64,000 bases of DNA from Adineta ricciae. Taxonomy: Eukaryota; Rotifera; Eurotatoria; Adinetida; Adinetidae. The notes beneath the pieces were generated by a model. That model had not been told where the DNA came from, did not search any database, and saw nothing but the letters and a program-made list of their open reading frames with translations. Numbering within the stretch: the first letter of the stretch is position 1; each line of letters opens with the position of its first letter. Below, in pieces: positions 13,622 to 25,200 of this stretch. The stretch spans positions 120,275-184,274 of the forward strand of contig CAJNOJ010000210.1 of NCBI GenBank assembly GCA_905250025.1. The letters are read 5' to 3'. Both the position numbers and the translations under genes were made by a program.

Positions 13622-14292
13622 ATCTGAAACGAAAAACTATTTTTGAATATAATCGATGTTTTTATTTTTCCATATGATGCATTTCTTTTCTTTTATTTTT
13701 GTTCTCGCTGTTGTTACCATTATCATTGTCATTTGCTCATGTCCATTTACATCTTGAATTGAACACAAAAAATTACTTCTGTTTTTTTTTATATATTGTA
13801 AAGTCGAACAACTATTGTGCCTTTTCTATGTTGTCTTTCAACACTACAGAGACTTTTCATATCGTTCGTGAATCTATCGTACCGTCTTATATGTTGTTGC
13901 CAATGATCTATTTTTCAAAAATTTCCACAATAAATCGATGTTTTTAGCTTTCAAATAATTATCTTGTTAAATGCAGACTCCATTGACGAGTCGTTCTGTA
14001 TTTTAGTCTGAACATCACCGGCTTGCGACATCTGTAGTAACCGAACCCATTTTCTCTAAATCTGCAATTGTTTTCTAAAAGTGTTACCGTCGACGAAAAG
14101 GAAGTGTAAATTCTTTCATTTTGTTCCTCTCTTGTCAAATTTTCTTCGAGGCCTCTCTCCGAAAATGCCATTCGATGGTCGGTCAACAATGGCGATTGTA
14201 GAGAAAGGCTACTCGACGGGCACGCTTCTTTGTTCATTCATTTATCATCTTCTATCTTTCGTTCAACAAGAACAATCAACCAATTCGCAACT
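13622..14292. other. RGS 3' region and DPY30 5' region
   Basis: A poly(A) signal AATAAA at 13929-13934 marks a likely RGS transcript end about 300 bp after the stop. The rest has no recognised gene, and open frames on both strands lack domains. Confidence 0.45.
13929..13934 (+). terminator. Candidate polyadenylation signal of the RGS gene
   Basis: AATAAA about 310 nt downstream of the RGS stop codon, the first canonical hexamer I saw on that strand. Confidence 0.5.
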
Positions 14293-14637
14293 ATGTCAGA
14301 TACAGTTGTTGAAAGTCAACCTAATTCCAACCCGGAAAACGGACAGACACCTGTCAATGGTACTGAAACCGAAAAAACCTCACCGATCGAAGCGATGGAT
14401 CAACACTTAAGCGATTCAGCAAAGATGACAAGTAACGGAGACAATTCCAAAGATGATTCAGCAACAAATAAACAAAAACCTGACGTTTCAACCTTACCGA
14501 CACGCGCATATCTCGATCAAACTGTGGTACCTATTCTTCTCCAAGGTATGTCACAACTCGCACGTGATCGTCCTGTAAAACCAATTGAACACCTGGCTTT
14601 GTATTTACAACAAAACAAGGAAAAATATGGCGAATAA
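14293..14637 (+). CDS. DPY30: DPY30-like histone methyltransferase complex subunit, copy 1
   Basis: DPY-30 forms a homodimer that docks on ASH2L in SET1/MLL H3K4 methyltransferase complexes, and its fold is also used in ciliary radial-spoke proteins. The 114-aa protein from one exon has a disordered, Ser/Asn/Glu-rich N-terminus of about 65 residues and then the Dpy-30 motif. This includes [20 protein letters not shown], nearly identical to the human segment, and [19 protein letters not shown]. The ATG at 14293 follows the last upstream in-frame region without similarity. The protein is slightly longer than human DPY30 (99 aa). A second copy follows 130 bp downstream on the same strand. Confidence 0.93.
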   Translation: MSDTVVESQPNSNPENGQTPVNGTETEKTSPIEAMDQHLSDSAKMTSNGDNSKDDSATNKQKPDVSTLPTRAYLDQTVVPILLQGMSQLARDRPVKPIEHLALYLQQNKEKYGE

Positions 14638-14737
14638 AATTCTTTTTTTCTCTCTCTTTTATCGTGTTCATATTCTCAGATTTTATTCAACATATTTCGA
14701 TAGTATTCGACTGATGTCATTTTTATCATTGTATTGT

Positions 14738-14767
14738 TCTTACGTTGAATTTTAGATTAGAAAGACA
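14738..14767 (+). promoter_or_regulatory. Possible splice acceptor between the tandem DPY30 genes
   Basis: A pyrimidine-rich stretch ends in gttgaattttag (AG at 14754-14755), 13 nt before the second DPY30 ATG, within a gene-to-gene gap of only 130 bp. Rotifers are known to use spliced-leader trans-splicing, so this could be the trans-splice site of a two-gene operon. This is inferred from position and sequence only. Confidence 0.4.
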
Positions 14768-15133
14768 ATGTCCGAAGTTTCAGGTGAAAATGCACCAGCA
14801 CCTGCGAATGAATCAGGTGAAAAGAATGTTGTAAATCCAACATCCGAGCAAATGGAAGCTCAAACAGTCGATGATCTAGGCGAACAACAATCCAACACTG
14901 AAAAAACAACAGCAACATCGGATGCCAGTAAGGAAAACAACGCCAATTCGCAACCATCAGCGGATAAAAGTAAACTCGATTTATCAACATTACCAACACG
15001 TGCTTATCTGGATCAGACAGTCGTTCCTATTCTTCTCCAAGCAATGTCTCAACTTGCTAAAGAACGGCCAGCGAAGCCCATTAGTTTTCTTGCTGAATAT
15101 TTACTCAATCACAAAGAAAAATACAATGAATAA
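14768..15133 (+). CDS. DPY30: DPY30-like histone methyltransferase complex subunit, copy 2
   Basis: A single-exon 121-aa paralogue of the preceding gene. The Dpy-30 helical motif is strongly conserved ([20 protein letters not shown], then [20 protein letters not shown]), while the acidic disordered N-terminus is unrelated in detail. Both copies keep an intact frame and all motif positions, so both look functional. The DNA differs throughout, including at silent positions in the motif, which points to an old duplication. The two proteins could form homo- or heterodimers. AATAAA at 15309-15314 is a plausible poly(A) signal. Confidence 0.93.
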   Translation: MSEVSGENAPAPANESGEKNVVNPTSEQMEAQTVDDLGEQQSNTEKTTATSDASKENNANSQPSADKSKLDLSTLPTRAYLDQTVVPILLQAMSQLAKERPAKPISFLAEYLLNHKEKYNE

Positions 15134-15689
15134 ATCAAACGACGAAAAATATCTTCAATATAACATTGTTCGATTTTTTTTTTATTATTACATTTGTTCA
15201 TTACTAGTTTCTCTTTCTTTCATGTCGTGATTTGTTGTGTTTGAAAAGCATCTGGCCTCTGTCTAGCGCTGCTCATCGTACTCTTGTTTAAAACAGAAAA
15301 AAAAACGAGAATAAAATAACATCGTGATGAAGAATATTGAGATTTATTTTTACATTTACCAAACTGTCGTTGACGTTCAATCACGAAAAAAAAAACAAGG
15401 ACACGAGAAAAACGATGCGGTCGAAGATTATGAATGCGAAACATCAAATTATCGAGATTTCAGAAATGATAAGGACGGAATGAATGTCGTTCGAGTGAAG
15501 TTACCTAGGAGAGTGGCTCTTTGTCCAGAGAATTTTGTTTTTTCGTCACTTGGCTTTTCAATTGCTGAATCGATTGAGAATGAATTTGAGTTAATTTCAT
15601 TGAATTCTGCTGTTGTAATGACAGAACATATTTAATCAGATCTAAAACGAGATAGACAGATTTGTTTTCGGTGGTTTTCAACGTCAAAT
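15134..15689. other. Convergent spacer between DPY30 copy 2 and Rap1GAP
   Basis: Contains the 3' UTRs of the two converging genes and AATAAA at 15309-15314 on the plus strand. A 103-codon plus-strand frame (15324-15635) has no domain and is not called. Confidence 0.45.
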
Positions 15690-18600
15690 TCAATGCAAAC
15701 CATCTTTGCTTGAAGATTGTAGATAATCAATGGAATACTGATCGGAATCGATGTCATCACTGGATGAATTATTAGAAGTTACAGTACTATTCGAATCACC
15801 ATTTGAATTCAAATCATTCATACTTGGTAATATGAATTTTATACTAGAACGAGAACTAGACTCAGATTTTGATGAATAATCAAACAAACAACGAGTGCCT
15901 ACTTTGAAGAGGAATCGGAATTTTCGGAGTCAAGCACTGGACGATTTGAATTCGGTTTCTCTGTTTTCGAACTCTGAATTTTAAAGAACAAAACGTCGTT
16001 CAAATAGAACTGTAGACGATGAATATTTACCTTGGATGATGAAAAGATCGATGCCACTTTCCCATTGGAAACCATTGATTCTTTCGGTATATTTCGTTTG
16101 ATATCGTCAGCCAATGTACGTACTTTGGGCTTCGCATCATTCGCATTATTCGTTGCTGACGATGTTATGAGGTAAGTAGTAGTCGTAGGAGAATTGGTAT
16201 GTTGTACACGTAGTTTCGGTGCGATGAGACGACGTTTAACCGTGCCAAGTATAGAATTATCTGTGTGACGATCATAGTTTTTTGCTATAGAATCTTCACG
16301 TTGTTGTTCAATTTCACATTCATGTTTATATTGACTATGGTTAACAACAAAGTCCATGAATGGACGATTATTATCATGCAAAGTCCGATAGAGATTGTCA
16401 AATAGATTCATTTTTGTTCGTTCCTACAAAACAAATGTTGTTTATTGACGAACAATTCCCATCGAAAATGACAAAATTTACTTGATATTTTTGAAAAGTA
16501 CTTGACCGATATGAGGCCATTTCTGCATTGATTAACTTTGTTAATAACCATTGTTTGAATGTTTGATCACATTGAAAGATTTTCGTTGAGTTCGAAGCAG
16601 GCCCAAACTGTGGAACACTATCACGATAGACAACGGCAACTTTGAATTGATTTCCGTCTGGATCCAACGGTGTTATAATGATATAAACATGTAAAAATTG
16701 CGAAGCGATGCATTCGGGATTAAAAACGGTTTCGTTTTCTTGGAAAATAATCGCAACAATGTCATTTCCGATATGTCGTTTACGTTCAAGTTGTTGCCGT
16801 TCGATTTTTGAATGGGGTAATAATGTACTGACATGAAACATGATTTCATGATCATGAAATCGCTCGTAAATTGATTCCGTTCCTGTATGATCAGATTTAT
16901 TATCCAGACCACCGCGAAATCTAAAGAGAACTCAAGATGAATCTAGAAAATTTCAAAAGAGTGTTTACCCTTGAAAGTCTTTGAGTTTAACGTGAGTGCC
17001 GATGAGATCGAGAAATTTATTCATCGAAAGACTGTGAGTTTCATTACTGAATATATCTTCTTCAGTTAACTGATTAGCGCGCTGATAAACAACACCGAAT
17101 TTATGCTTATTCGAAACATGCGATTCATCATATTTTAAAAGAAGATCACGAGCCTACCAACGGGAAATGAATAGAAAAGCTTTACTTTGGCAAAAGAAGA
17201 CTTACGCCATCACAAAATATCGGATCAAAATATTCTATATCAGTCAAAGCACGTTGATTACATATACGACGTAGGATTTCTAAAGAAGAACATGACGATG
17301 GTAGATCGAACAAAGATTCTACAAATGTTCGTTGTCGAGTTCTAAACGGAAAAATGACATTGTTGATCAATGAACATTCACCCATTTGCATTACTCACCG
17401 GACAACTGTCAGAATGTATCTTTGTTTATTCTGATCATTCGCATATCGATATGAAATCAGCACAGGACCATTCGTCTCACTAATTCCATACCAATTGAAA
17501 TGTTCCTAAGTTAGAAAACACAACATGAATTTATTTTTTGTCAAACCAAACAATCCATTTCCCATACAAATCCTTCGAATTGCTGACGATATATCAATGG
17601 TTTGTTGTCGATTTCTAATTGAGATAAACATTCCTCCGGACTTGTCGGCGAACTTTCATAACACCATGAATATGAATTTGATGTACTAGCAGTAGGATTG
17701 TTTCCTGTATTAACTGTTCGTTGTGATAATATTGAATCCGTTGTGTTCGTCGCTCCGACGTTTGATGTTGATCCAAACAAGGCCTGAAGAAATCAATGCA
17801 AAATCTTGGAATAACATTCATGATCTTTCTTCTTCTTACTAATCGATCTGTTGAAGCAGCAGACGTTGCAGAAATTTGCTGTAAGACAAAAAGGAAAAGA
17901 AATTCTTATGAATGAAGATATATTTTCAATCGTACGAAAAAGTTTTGACTTCGAATGGATAACAATGGTGAGAAATTAATCAGTCGATGTCTGAATAAAG
18001 GTGATAATTTCTCTTCTGACTTCGGTTTGAACTGAATTTCCGCATCGAGTACTCGTTCTCGTCGGCGCATTCTTTAAAATGAAATTCACGACGAGAAAGA
18101 TCAATTTATGTTTTCTCCGCTGATTATCATTATGATTTAGTACAATAACAACCGACGTTCGTCGATAGTCAATAAACAAAAGAGAGAAGAAGAAAAAGGC
18201 AAGAATTTTTTTTCTTCTTCTCTCTATCAATATTTTTGCTATAGAATAGCAGGCGGTGCGCGAGAATTTCTCGTTGCGACGTGCTTTGCTTGTCTGATAA
18301 TAAAAATTCTCTGTTCGCCCGGGTTTTTTCTTCTTCTTTTCATCTGCTATTCGATTGTATTTATCTCTGTCGTCTTGCGTCTTTGTTCATCATCGATTTC
18401 TTTTCTCTTTCTTGTTGACGTGACATCAACAACAACAAAAATAGACATCCGATGAAATAAACAAGGTCAGAGATTGTAACAAACCAAAACACGCCATACA
18501 CTTTGCGTTCAGTTTGTCTCAATCTTCGAAATTCTTCTCAAGCGACCTTCTCTGATATATATTGAACACATACTTTTGCTTGATTACTTGCCATTTGCGT

Positions 18601-19419
18601 CGTATTATTCACTGAGACTGAATCCGCTGCAGTGCCCATAAGATTAACAAGACTCGTACTAATCTAAAGCAAAAATAGAAAGAAGATTGAAAGCAATCGA
18701 ATTAAGACAATGAAATATGTTTCTCTTTTTCAACGAATTCAATTCGACATGTAAAGAAGATTAGAAAGCTATAAGCTCTACTGATATGCATACAAATTTG
18801 AACGAAGAAGATACGTTGTGTCGTATGAACCGATTAGACTGAACTCAATGAGATAATATCAAGAGTGAATGAATGAATTCATACCTCTTTGTTTGATAAT
18901 TTACGGATATTGAGTATTGAGACATTATCATTAGGATTTGATTGTGTTGGTAATGGAGAATTTCCTGTGAATGTGGTTGAATATAATTGATTACTATTTC
19001 TTTTTTCTAATTGTTTATGAAGTGGAATCGATGTTGATCCACCATCGCTCGCTGTTTTTTTTAACTGTTCGATATGTTGAGAAGATTTTTTCAATGCCAG
19101 TGAGGGAGAATGTTCATTCGGAATTAAAAATGTCTTCGATGAACGTGAGGAAATTTCGTCAAAGTTGCCGGTTACGTCGTTTGTTGTCGAACTATTGTCA
19201 TCGGAATTGGTTGTTCGACCGGCTTTTCGTCTAAATTGAAGAGAATCTCACTGATTATGATTTTATCTCAATCTCAAGAGAGATTCTTAAATCATTCTGC
19301 TATCAGCTAAACCATACTTACTTTCTAGTAATCCAAAGAAGAAAAGAAAATCTCTGATATATTGTATCATTCATCGAGTCTCGTCTAAGTTTGCTTGACA
19401 TTCGATCAGATCTTATCAT
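15690..19419 (-). CDS. RAP1GAP: Rap1 GTPase-activating protein (RapGAP domain)
   Basis: Stimulates GTP hydrolysis by Rap GTPases, down-regulating adhesion and MAPK signalling. Exons: 19419-19322, 19230-18885, 18663-18574, 17878-17840, 17783-17568, 17505-17399, 17341-17206, 17153-16969, 16920-16482, 16423-16031, 15973-15903, 15855-15690, giving 761 aa. The first about 250 residues are Ser/Asn/Thr-rich and not conserved. The RapGAP domain (about 265-580) is clear: IYRQQFEGFEHFNWYG, SNKHKFGVVYQ, FRGGLDNKSDHTGTESIYE, QQLERKRHIGNDIVAIIFQE, CIASQFLHVYI and WLLTKLINAEMASYRSSTFQ. An Asn-containing segment (HVSNKHKFG) stands where the family has its catalytic Asn-thumb helix. I took donor 17567 because it aligns with human Rap1GAP; a donor 21 nt further adds seven residues in frame. 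No GoLoco motif was seen. The 5' exons are less certain, and the 695-nt third intron could hide another exon. Confidence 0.88.
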
Positions 19420-22245
19420 GATATTAAATAAATCTATTGTTTACTTTAGCTGACGCTGATCATCATTATCATCATCGATATGTATCCGATGAAACTAATC
19501 GGAAAAAACGCATTTCCGATTGATGAGTAAATAAAACTAAGTGTAGTTTCTACACCTCCACACAAAGAAAAAAAACACCCGGTTGAAAGTCTGATGATCA
19601 TTACAGGTTTTCTCTTACATTCGTCTACATTTGAAACGATTTCATTGTAAACGCCTATTCTCCTACCTGAATAATAACATTTGTTTTCAAATAGTAATTA
19701 GAAATTGTTTAGCAGATGAAAGGTTGATCAAATGAATCGAAATAACGTAAAAATATATTGATATGAAAGTAAGTTGCACATTCTCGACTGTTACATCAAA
19801 CTAAGAAAGTTATCGTCGATGTAGTGACATATTTCCACACTCGCATTTTTTTTCCTCATTGAAAGAAAAAAAAAAGTAATCGATTATAAATGTTCGTTTT
19901 CCTGTTTTTTCTTCTCTAGCAGCATCTAGTCGTGGCAATACTCAATGATTCAACTGGCTGATGTCGACCGAGTAAAACATTTTATATATATTAGAAGAAT
20001 GGTAATACTATTCGCGACTAACGCTACTTCTCTTCCCGTCCAATATCGCTTCGTATTTGCAAAGAAAGATATTTATACTTACAGCGGTGTAGTTTTTCAG
20101 TTTTTTTTTCAATAATAAATGGAAATAGTATCGATGTCTCTTCTGTTCTTGTCGTCTGTTTATAATCAAAGAGTAACTTAACGAAGAATTTCTTATCTTA
20201 TTCGAGATGAATGAACATGAAAAGGACTTTTTTTTTGTCTGTTTGTAATTTCTGATGAGTGTAGAAGATGAAGGAGTTCTATTGTTTATTTTCTTGAAAA
20301 AATATTTACCCGTTTTCCACTTTTTTATTCATTAGACACGTGTTGAAAATCTTGTTTTTCTGCCGTTTGCCCTTTTTTTTCTTTTTTTTTTGACAGCTCA
20401 CTTCTGCAATTAAGACACGAACGCGCGATTGTGCAAGGAACAAGACGTTAGAAAATTGACTAAAGTGACATCAACATCATTTCTCATACCGTAGGAATGC
20501 TCACGGCAACATTAGATCTTCTTTGTCAGTCGATAGAAGAAGAAGAAGAAGAGGAAAAATCTCCACGAGAGAAACAAACTCTGTTTACTATCTTCTCGAT
20601 TTTTTTCTTAGGCGAGATAGAAAGTATTCAATGTCGGGTTTGAACGACTAGGCTGTCAAGCACATATATATATAGAAGAGAGGAAGAAAGCATCGTCGGA
20701 TGTCGTGTACCTGAGAGACAAATAGATCAAAACTCGTAAGCAATTTACTTTGCTAGAGCACATGAAGTTAGACATCGGATGGATTGACGAAAACCGGTGG
20801 ATGTCGAACGATTACGTCTGATTAATGTTTGTTCTTTTTTGATACTTTTTCCATGAGTATCGTCGTGGCTTCGAACTTGCTTGACTGGCTTGTGTTGATG
20901 ACATTCATTTGCTTCTCGAGAGACATGATTTGCCGAGTGAGATGAAAACATTCGGTTGAACTGAAATGAAACAAGAAACCGAGTTCGACTTTTTTTATAT
21001 ACTCAATATTTGGAATGAGTAATAACGGGTAGAAAAAGATGAGTCATAACAGAATTCATTAAAAAAAGAGTACGAGAATGTCAACTTAGTCGAGTAAACT
21101 AATCATACGAAATACTCGTAGGTTGATTGAGAGTATAGAAAGAACTAATTTGCTGTAGTGGATGTAAATATGCAACTTTAGTTTACTGAACGAATACGAT
21201 CGGATCGAAATGTTTGTACTTCTAATACAAGCTGACAGATTTCTGTTTTGATCTGATGTGTGAGAGAGAAAATGCATAAAAGTATCTGCCGAATGTTTTC
21301 TGTTAAGAAGTAATCTGTAAGTCTCATAAATTTCACAATATATAATTAAACGAAGCGGTAAGAAGAAGAAAGGAAATAAATATAGGCTATAATTCAATGT
21401 AAGCATAGATAAGGAAAAAGAAAAAGTAACGAGAGATACATCATTCGCTCGAAAAAAATTCTTAACTTAAATTACTTTGTACTGTTATTTCTTTTCACAC
21501 CTCTCACATACTCCTACTTGAAATTGTGACGTCATCCGACTTTTTCCTCACTAAAAATAGATCTTTGATTTCCTATTATCGAAAAGTCAACCAACATCTA
21601 TTTGTTTATCAAATTTGTTCATGATAACCAATTGAGTAATAAAGTCCTTTCGTCACATTCGAATACGGAATGACTTCAGTCAAAAAGAAAACGTACGTCA
21701 GAAAAGTTCCGATTATAATCTAACTGTTGAAATATAAATGTCTGAATCTATTGATATAATGTTTAATTTACCATGTGACATATTTTTTTTCTAAGAGGAT
21801 CAAATTGTAATTAATAAAGACATCAGACAAGTTTATGTCCGACGGAGCAAGTTGGGAATAATTTTCAATAGGCATGTTTTCCGGGCGTAGGTGGAATGAT
21901 TACATCGACGAAAAGAAACACATCTACTATAATCCTCTGATGAATATAAACAGATTTGTACTTGACAAAGAGAGGCATCTATCGAATTGAACTAAAAATC
22001 AAACTATTTGATCGAGTTGAATGGAAAAAGTCATTAGAAATCAGGTCGGTTGACTTTCTAGACGACCGATTTCCAAGGTACGGATTATCGAAATTTAACA
22101 AAGACTTTTGGAAAACAAAGTCTCGAAGAGATATTTAAACCGAAAGAAATAGACAAAAGTCGTTTGTATTCATTTGTCGATTACCCGTTGAATGTACACA
22201 TAATCCATTCTTCTAGTTCTTTCATTGAACGACGTTGTTTTTCTC
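19420..22245. promoter_or_regulatory. Long divergent spacer between Rap1GAP and TOP2
   Basis: About 2.8 kb, AT-rich with poly(T)/poly(A) runs and GAA-type purine tracts (near 20538-20552). It holds both promoters and possibly the alternative exon at 20749-20951. An acceptor-like ttcttctag ends at 22216, 30 nt before the TOP2 ATG. No gene was recognised, and the 60-codon frame at 21956-22138 has no domain. Confidence 0.35.
20749..20951 (-). other. Possible alternative first coding exon of Rap1GAP
   Basis: An ATG-initiated open stretch of 67 codons plus 2 nt ends AAA|GTAAAT at 20749. Its phase and last two bases (AA) are the same as those of the assigned first exon, so it could splice to the exon at 19230 and keep the frame. 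Composition (basic, Ser/His-rich) resembles the other variable N-terminus. It could equally be chance; no homology was recognised. Confidence 0.35.
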
Positions 22246-25200
22246 ATGGCGTCCTCAATGAATAAATCGATTAGTGATGCACCAAATAAAGATGAAGAAA
22301 CTTATCAACTTCTCGAACAACTTGATCATATCCTTAAACGACCGGAAACTTATATTGGGTCGAATAAACCATGTCACGAAGTAGAAAATCAAGTATTGAC
22401 AAAGAAAGATTTGATCTTTTTTTTTTGTTGTGGATAGGAAATGTGGGTGTTGGACGAGACAGCGGAAGAAGGACCAAAAATTGTCAAAAAACAGATTACT
22501 TATGTTCCGGGTCTATACAAGATTTTTGATGAAATTCTCGGTAAGTATGAATTCATATAAACTTTTTTTCCATTTTTTTTTCTGTTGTACAGTCAATGCT
22601 GCTGACAATAAACAACGTGATGCAACTATGACAGCGATCGAAGTCGATATCAATCAGTCAGTATTGAAATATTCAGAAGAAAATAGACGCTATTGATGGA
22701 AATTCTAGGGAAAAGGGTGAAATTAAAATTTGCAACGATGGTCGTGGTATTCCTGTACGCAAATGGGCACAGGATGAATCGATTTACATTCCAACATTGA
22801 TTTTCGGCAAACTTCTTACATCCGATAACTTCAATGACAATCAGAAACGAATCACCGGTAAGACAGGGATTGATTAAGCCGACATTCAACTATGTTTTGA
22901 ACTAGGTGGTCGTAATGGTTACGGTGCGAAAGTAACGAATATTTTTAGTACAAAATTTACCGTTGAGACATGTTCAAAAGAATACAAAAAATCTTTCAAA
23001 CAAGTAAATTTGCTTTTTTTTCTGTCTTCCTTTTAATTAACTAATTCCATTTCTCCACAGACTTGGACAAATAATATGCGCGATCCACAAGATGCAATTG
23101 TTACTAAAACCAGCGACAATCCAAAAGAATTCACTCGAATTACCTTCGTACCTGACTTAAAACGATTTCAATTGGACAAATTCGATGATGATCTCGTTGC
23201 TTTATTCAAACGACGTGCTTATGATGTTGCTGTGTCCACCGGTTGTAAAGTGACCCTGAACGGAAAACGTATTCCCGTAAGTTGCATTACCCTTTGCCAG
23301 AAAACCCAACTCATTCTTCTTTCCTAGGTGAAAAATATGAAAGATTACATGTTGATGTATCTCGAAACCAGCGAGAAAGAAATTGTTTACAAAAAAGTCA
23401 ATGATCGTTGGGAAGTCGGTGTGGCGAAGAATGATCACAATAATGGTTTCACCCAAGTCAGTTTCGTCAATTCAATTCTAACATCCGAAGGTGGAAAACA
23501 TGTTGATTACATCACTGAACAAATTTGTCCGAAATTAATCGAACATATCAAAAAGAAAAGTAAAGCAGCAGCAGAGAATCTCAAACCAATGCAATTGAAA
23601 AGTCACCTATTTGTCTTCGTTAATTGTCTAATTGAAAATCCGGAATTTGAATCTCAAGCCAAGAAACAATTGGCAACTGAACGCAAACATTTCGGATCGA
23701 CATGTACGTTGAAAGATGATGAAACTTTCTTCAAAGATATTATCAAAAAGACGGGAATTGTTGAATCAGTTATCAATTGGCTCGAACATAAACAAGACGC
23801 CAAATTACAAAAGCAAAGTGGCTCGAAAACGTCGAAATTGAAAGGAATTCCGAAACTCGATGATGCTAACGATGCCGGAACGAAGAATTCACAATATTGT
23901 ACATTGATTGTTACCGAAGGAGACTCAGCTAAGGCACTTGCTGTCGCTGGTCTCGGTGTGATCGGTCGCGATCGATATGGTGTATATCCCTTGAAAGGTA
24001 AAATGTTAAACGTTCGAGAAGCAACAACGAAAAAAATGACAGAAAACAGCGAAGTCTCACAATTAGTGAAAATTCTCGGCTTGAATTACGGAGAAAAATA
24101 TGTAAATAAAAGTGATCTAACTAAATTACGTTATGGAAAATTGATGATCATGGCTGATCAAGATCAAGACGGTAGTCATATCAAAGGTTTAGTGATCAAT
24201 TTCATTCATTACAAATGGCCGAATCTACTCAAACATGATTATATCGAAGTATTTATTACGCCAATTCTTAAAGTAAGAAAAGTTTTTCTTCATGAATGAT
24301 TAATGAACTAATCGCATGAGTTCAGGTCACGAAAGGCAACGAAGTGATTCCATTTTATTCCATGCCGGAATTCGAACAATGGCAAGCATCGACGCCAAAT
24401 TGGCAAAAATGGAAATGCAAATACTACAAAGGTTTTTTCCTTGTTATACATTCCTTAGTTTACGTGAAAAACATTTTCCAGGTTTGGGTACATCGACTGC
24501 CAAAGAAGCAAAAGAATATTTTTCCAATATGGATCGTCATCGTATCATCTTCAAATATGATTCAATCAAAGACGATTTGGCTATTCAATTAGCGTTCAAT
24601 AGTGCACTGAGTGATGATCGAAAAGATTGGATTAAATGGCATACGGAAGATGTAAATCAAAGACGTGAACAGAATCTACCGGCTGATTATTTATATAAAA
24701 AAGATACGAAACAGATTAATTTTAACGATTTTATCAATAAAGAATTAGTTCTTTTCTCCAAATCGAGTACCGAACGTGCCATTCCAAGTATCATGGTAAG
24801 ACAAACTTCAGTAATCCTTAGTAGAAACTTTTGGTTCTCTAGGATGGTCTCAAACCCGGTCAACGAAAAATCATGTTCGTCTGTTTTACTAAAAATCTCA
24901 TACGTGAAATCAAAGTTGCACAGTTAGCGGGTAAAGTAGCTGAAAACTCGGCTTACCACCACGGTGAACAATCATTGACAAATACCATTGTTGGCCTTGC
25001 ACAGAACTTTATCGGCTCGAACAACATCAACTTTCTCGTCCCAGCTGGTCAATTCGGCACACGATTACACGGTGGTAGTGATGCGGCTTCGGCACGTTAT
25101 ATTTTCACTCGACTCAGGTAGAGACAACTCCTCATCAAATTCTCTCCGTTCTATTTTCTGTATCTTTTAGTCCCCTTGCTCTATCATTATTCAACAAAAA

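Noticed and set aside
21956-22138. 60-codon plus-strand frame upstream of TOP2
   Set aside because: No homology, no splice link in phase to the TOP2 start, and TOP2 begins normally at 22246.
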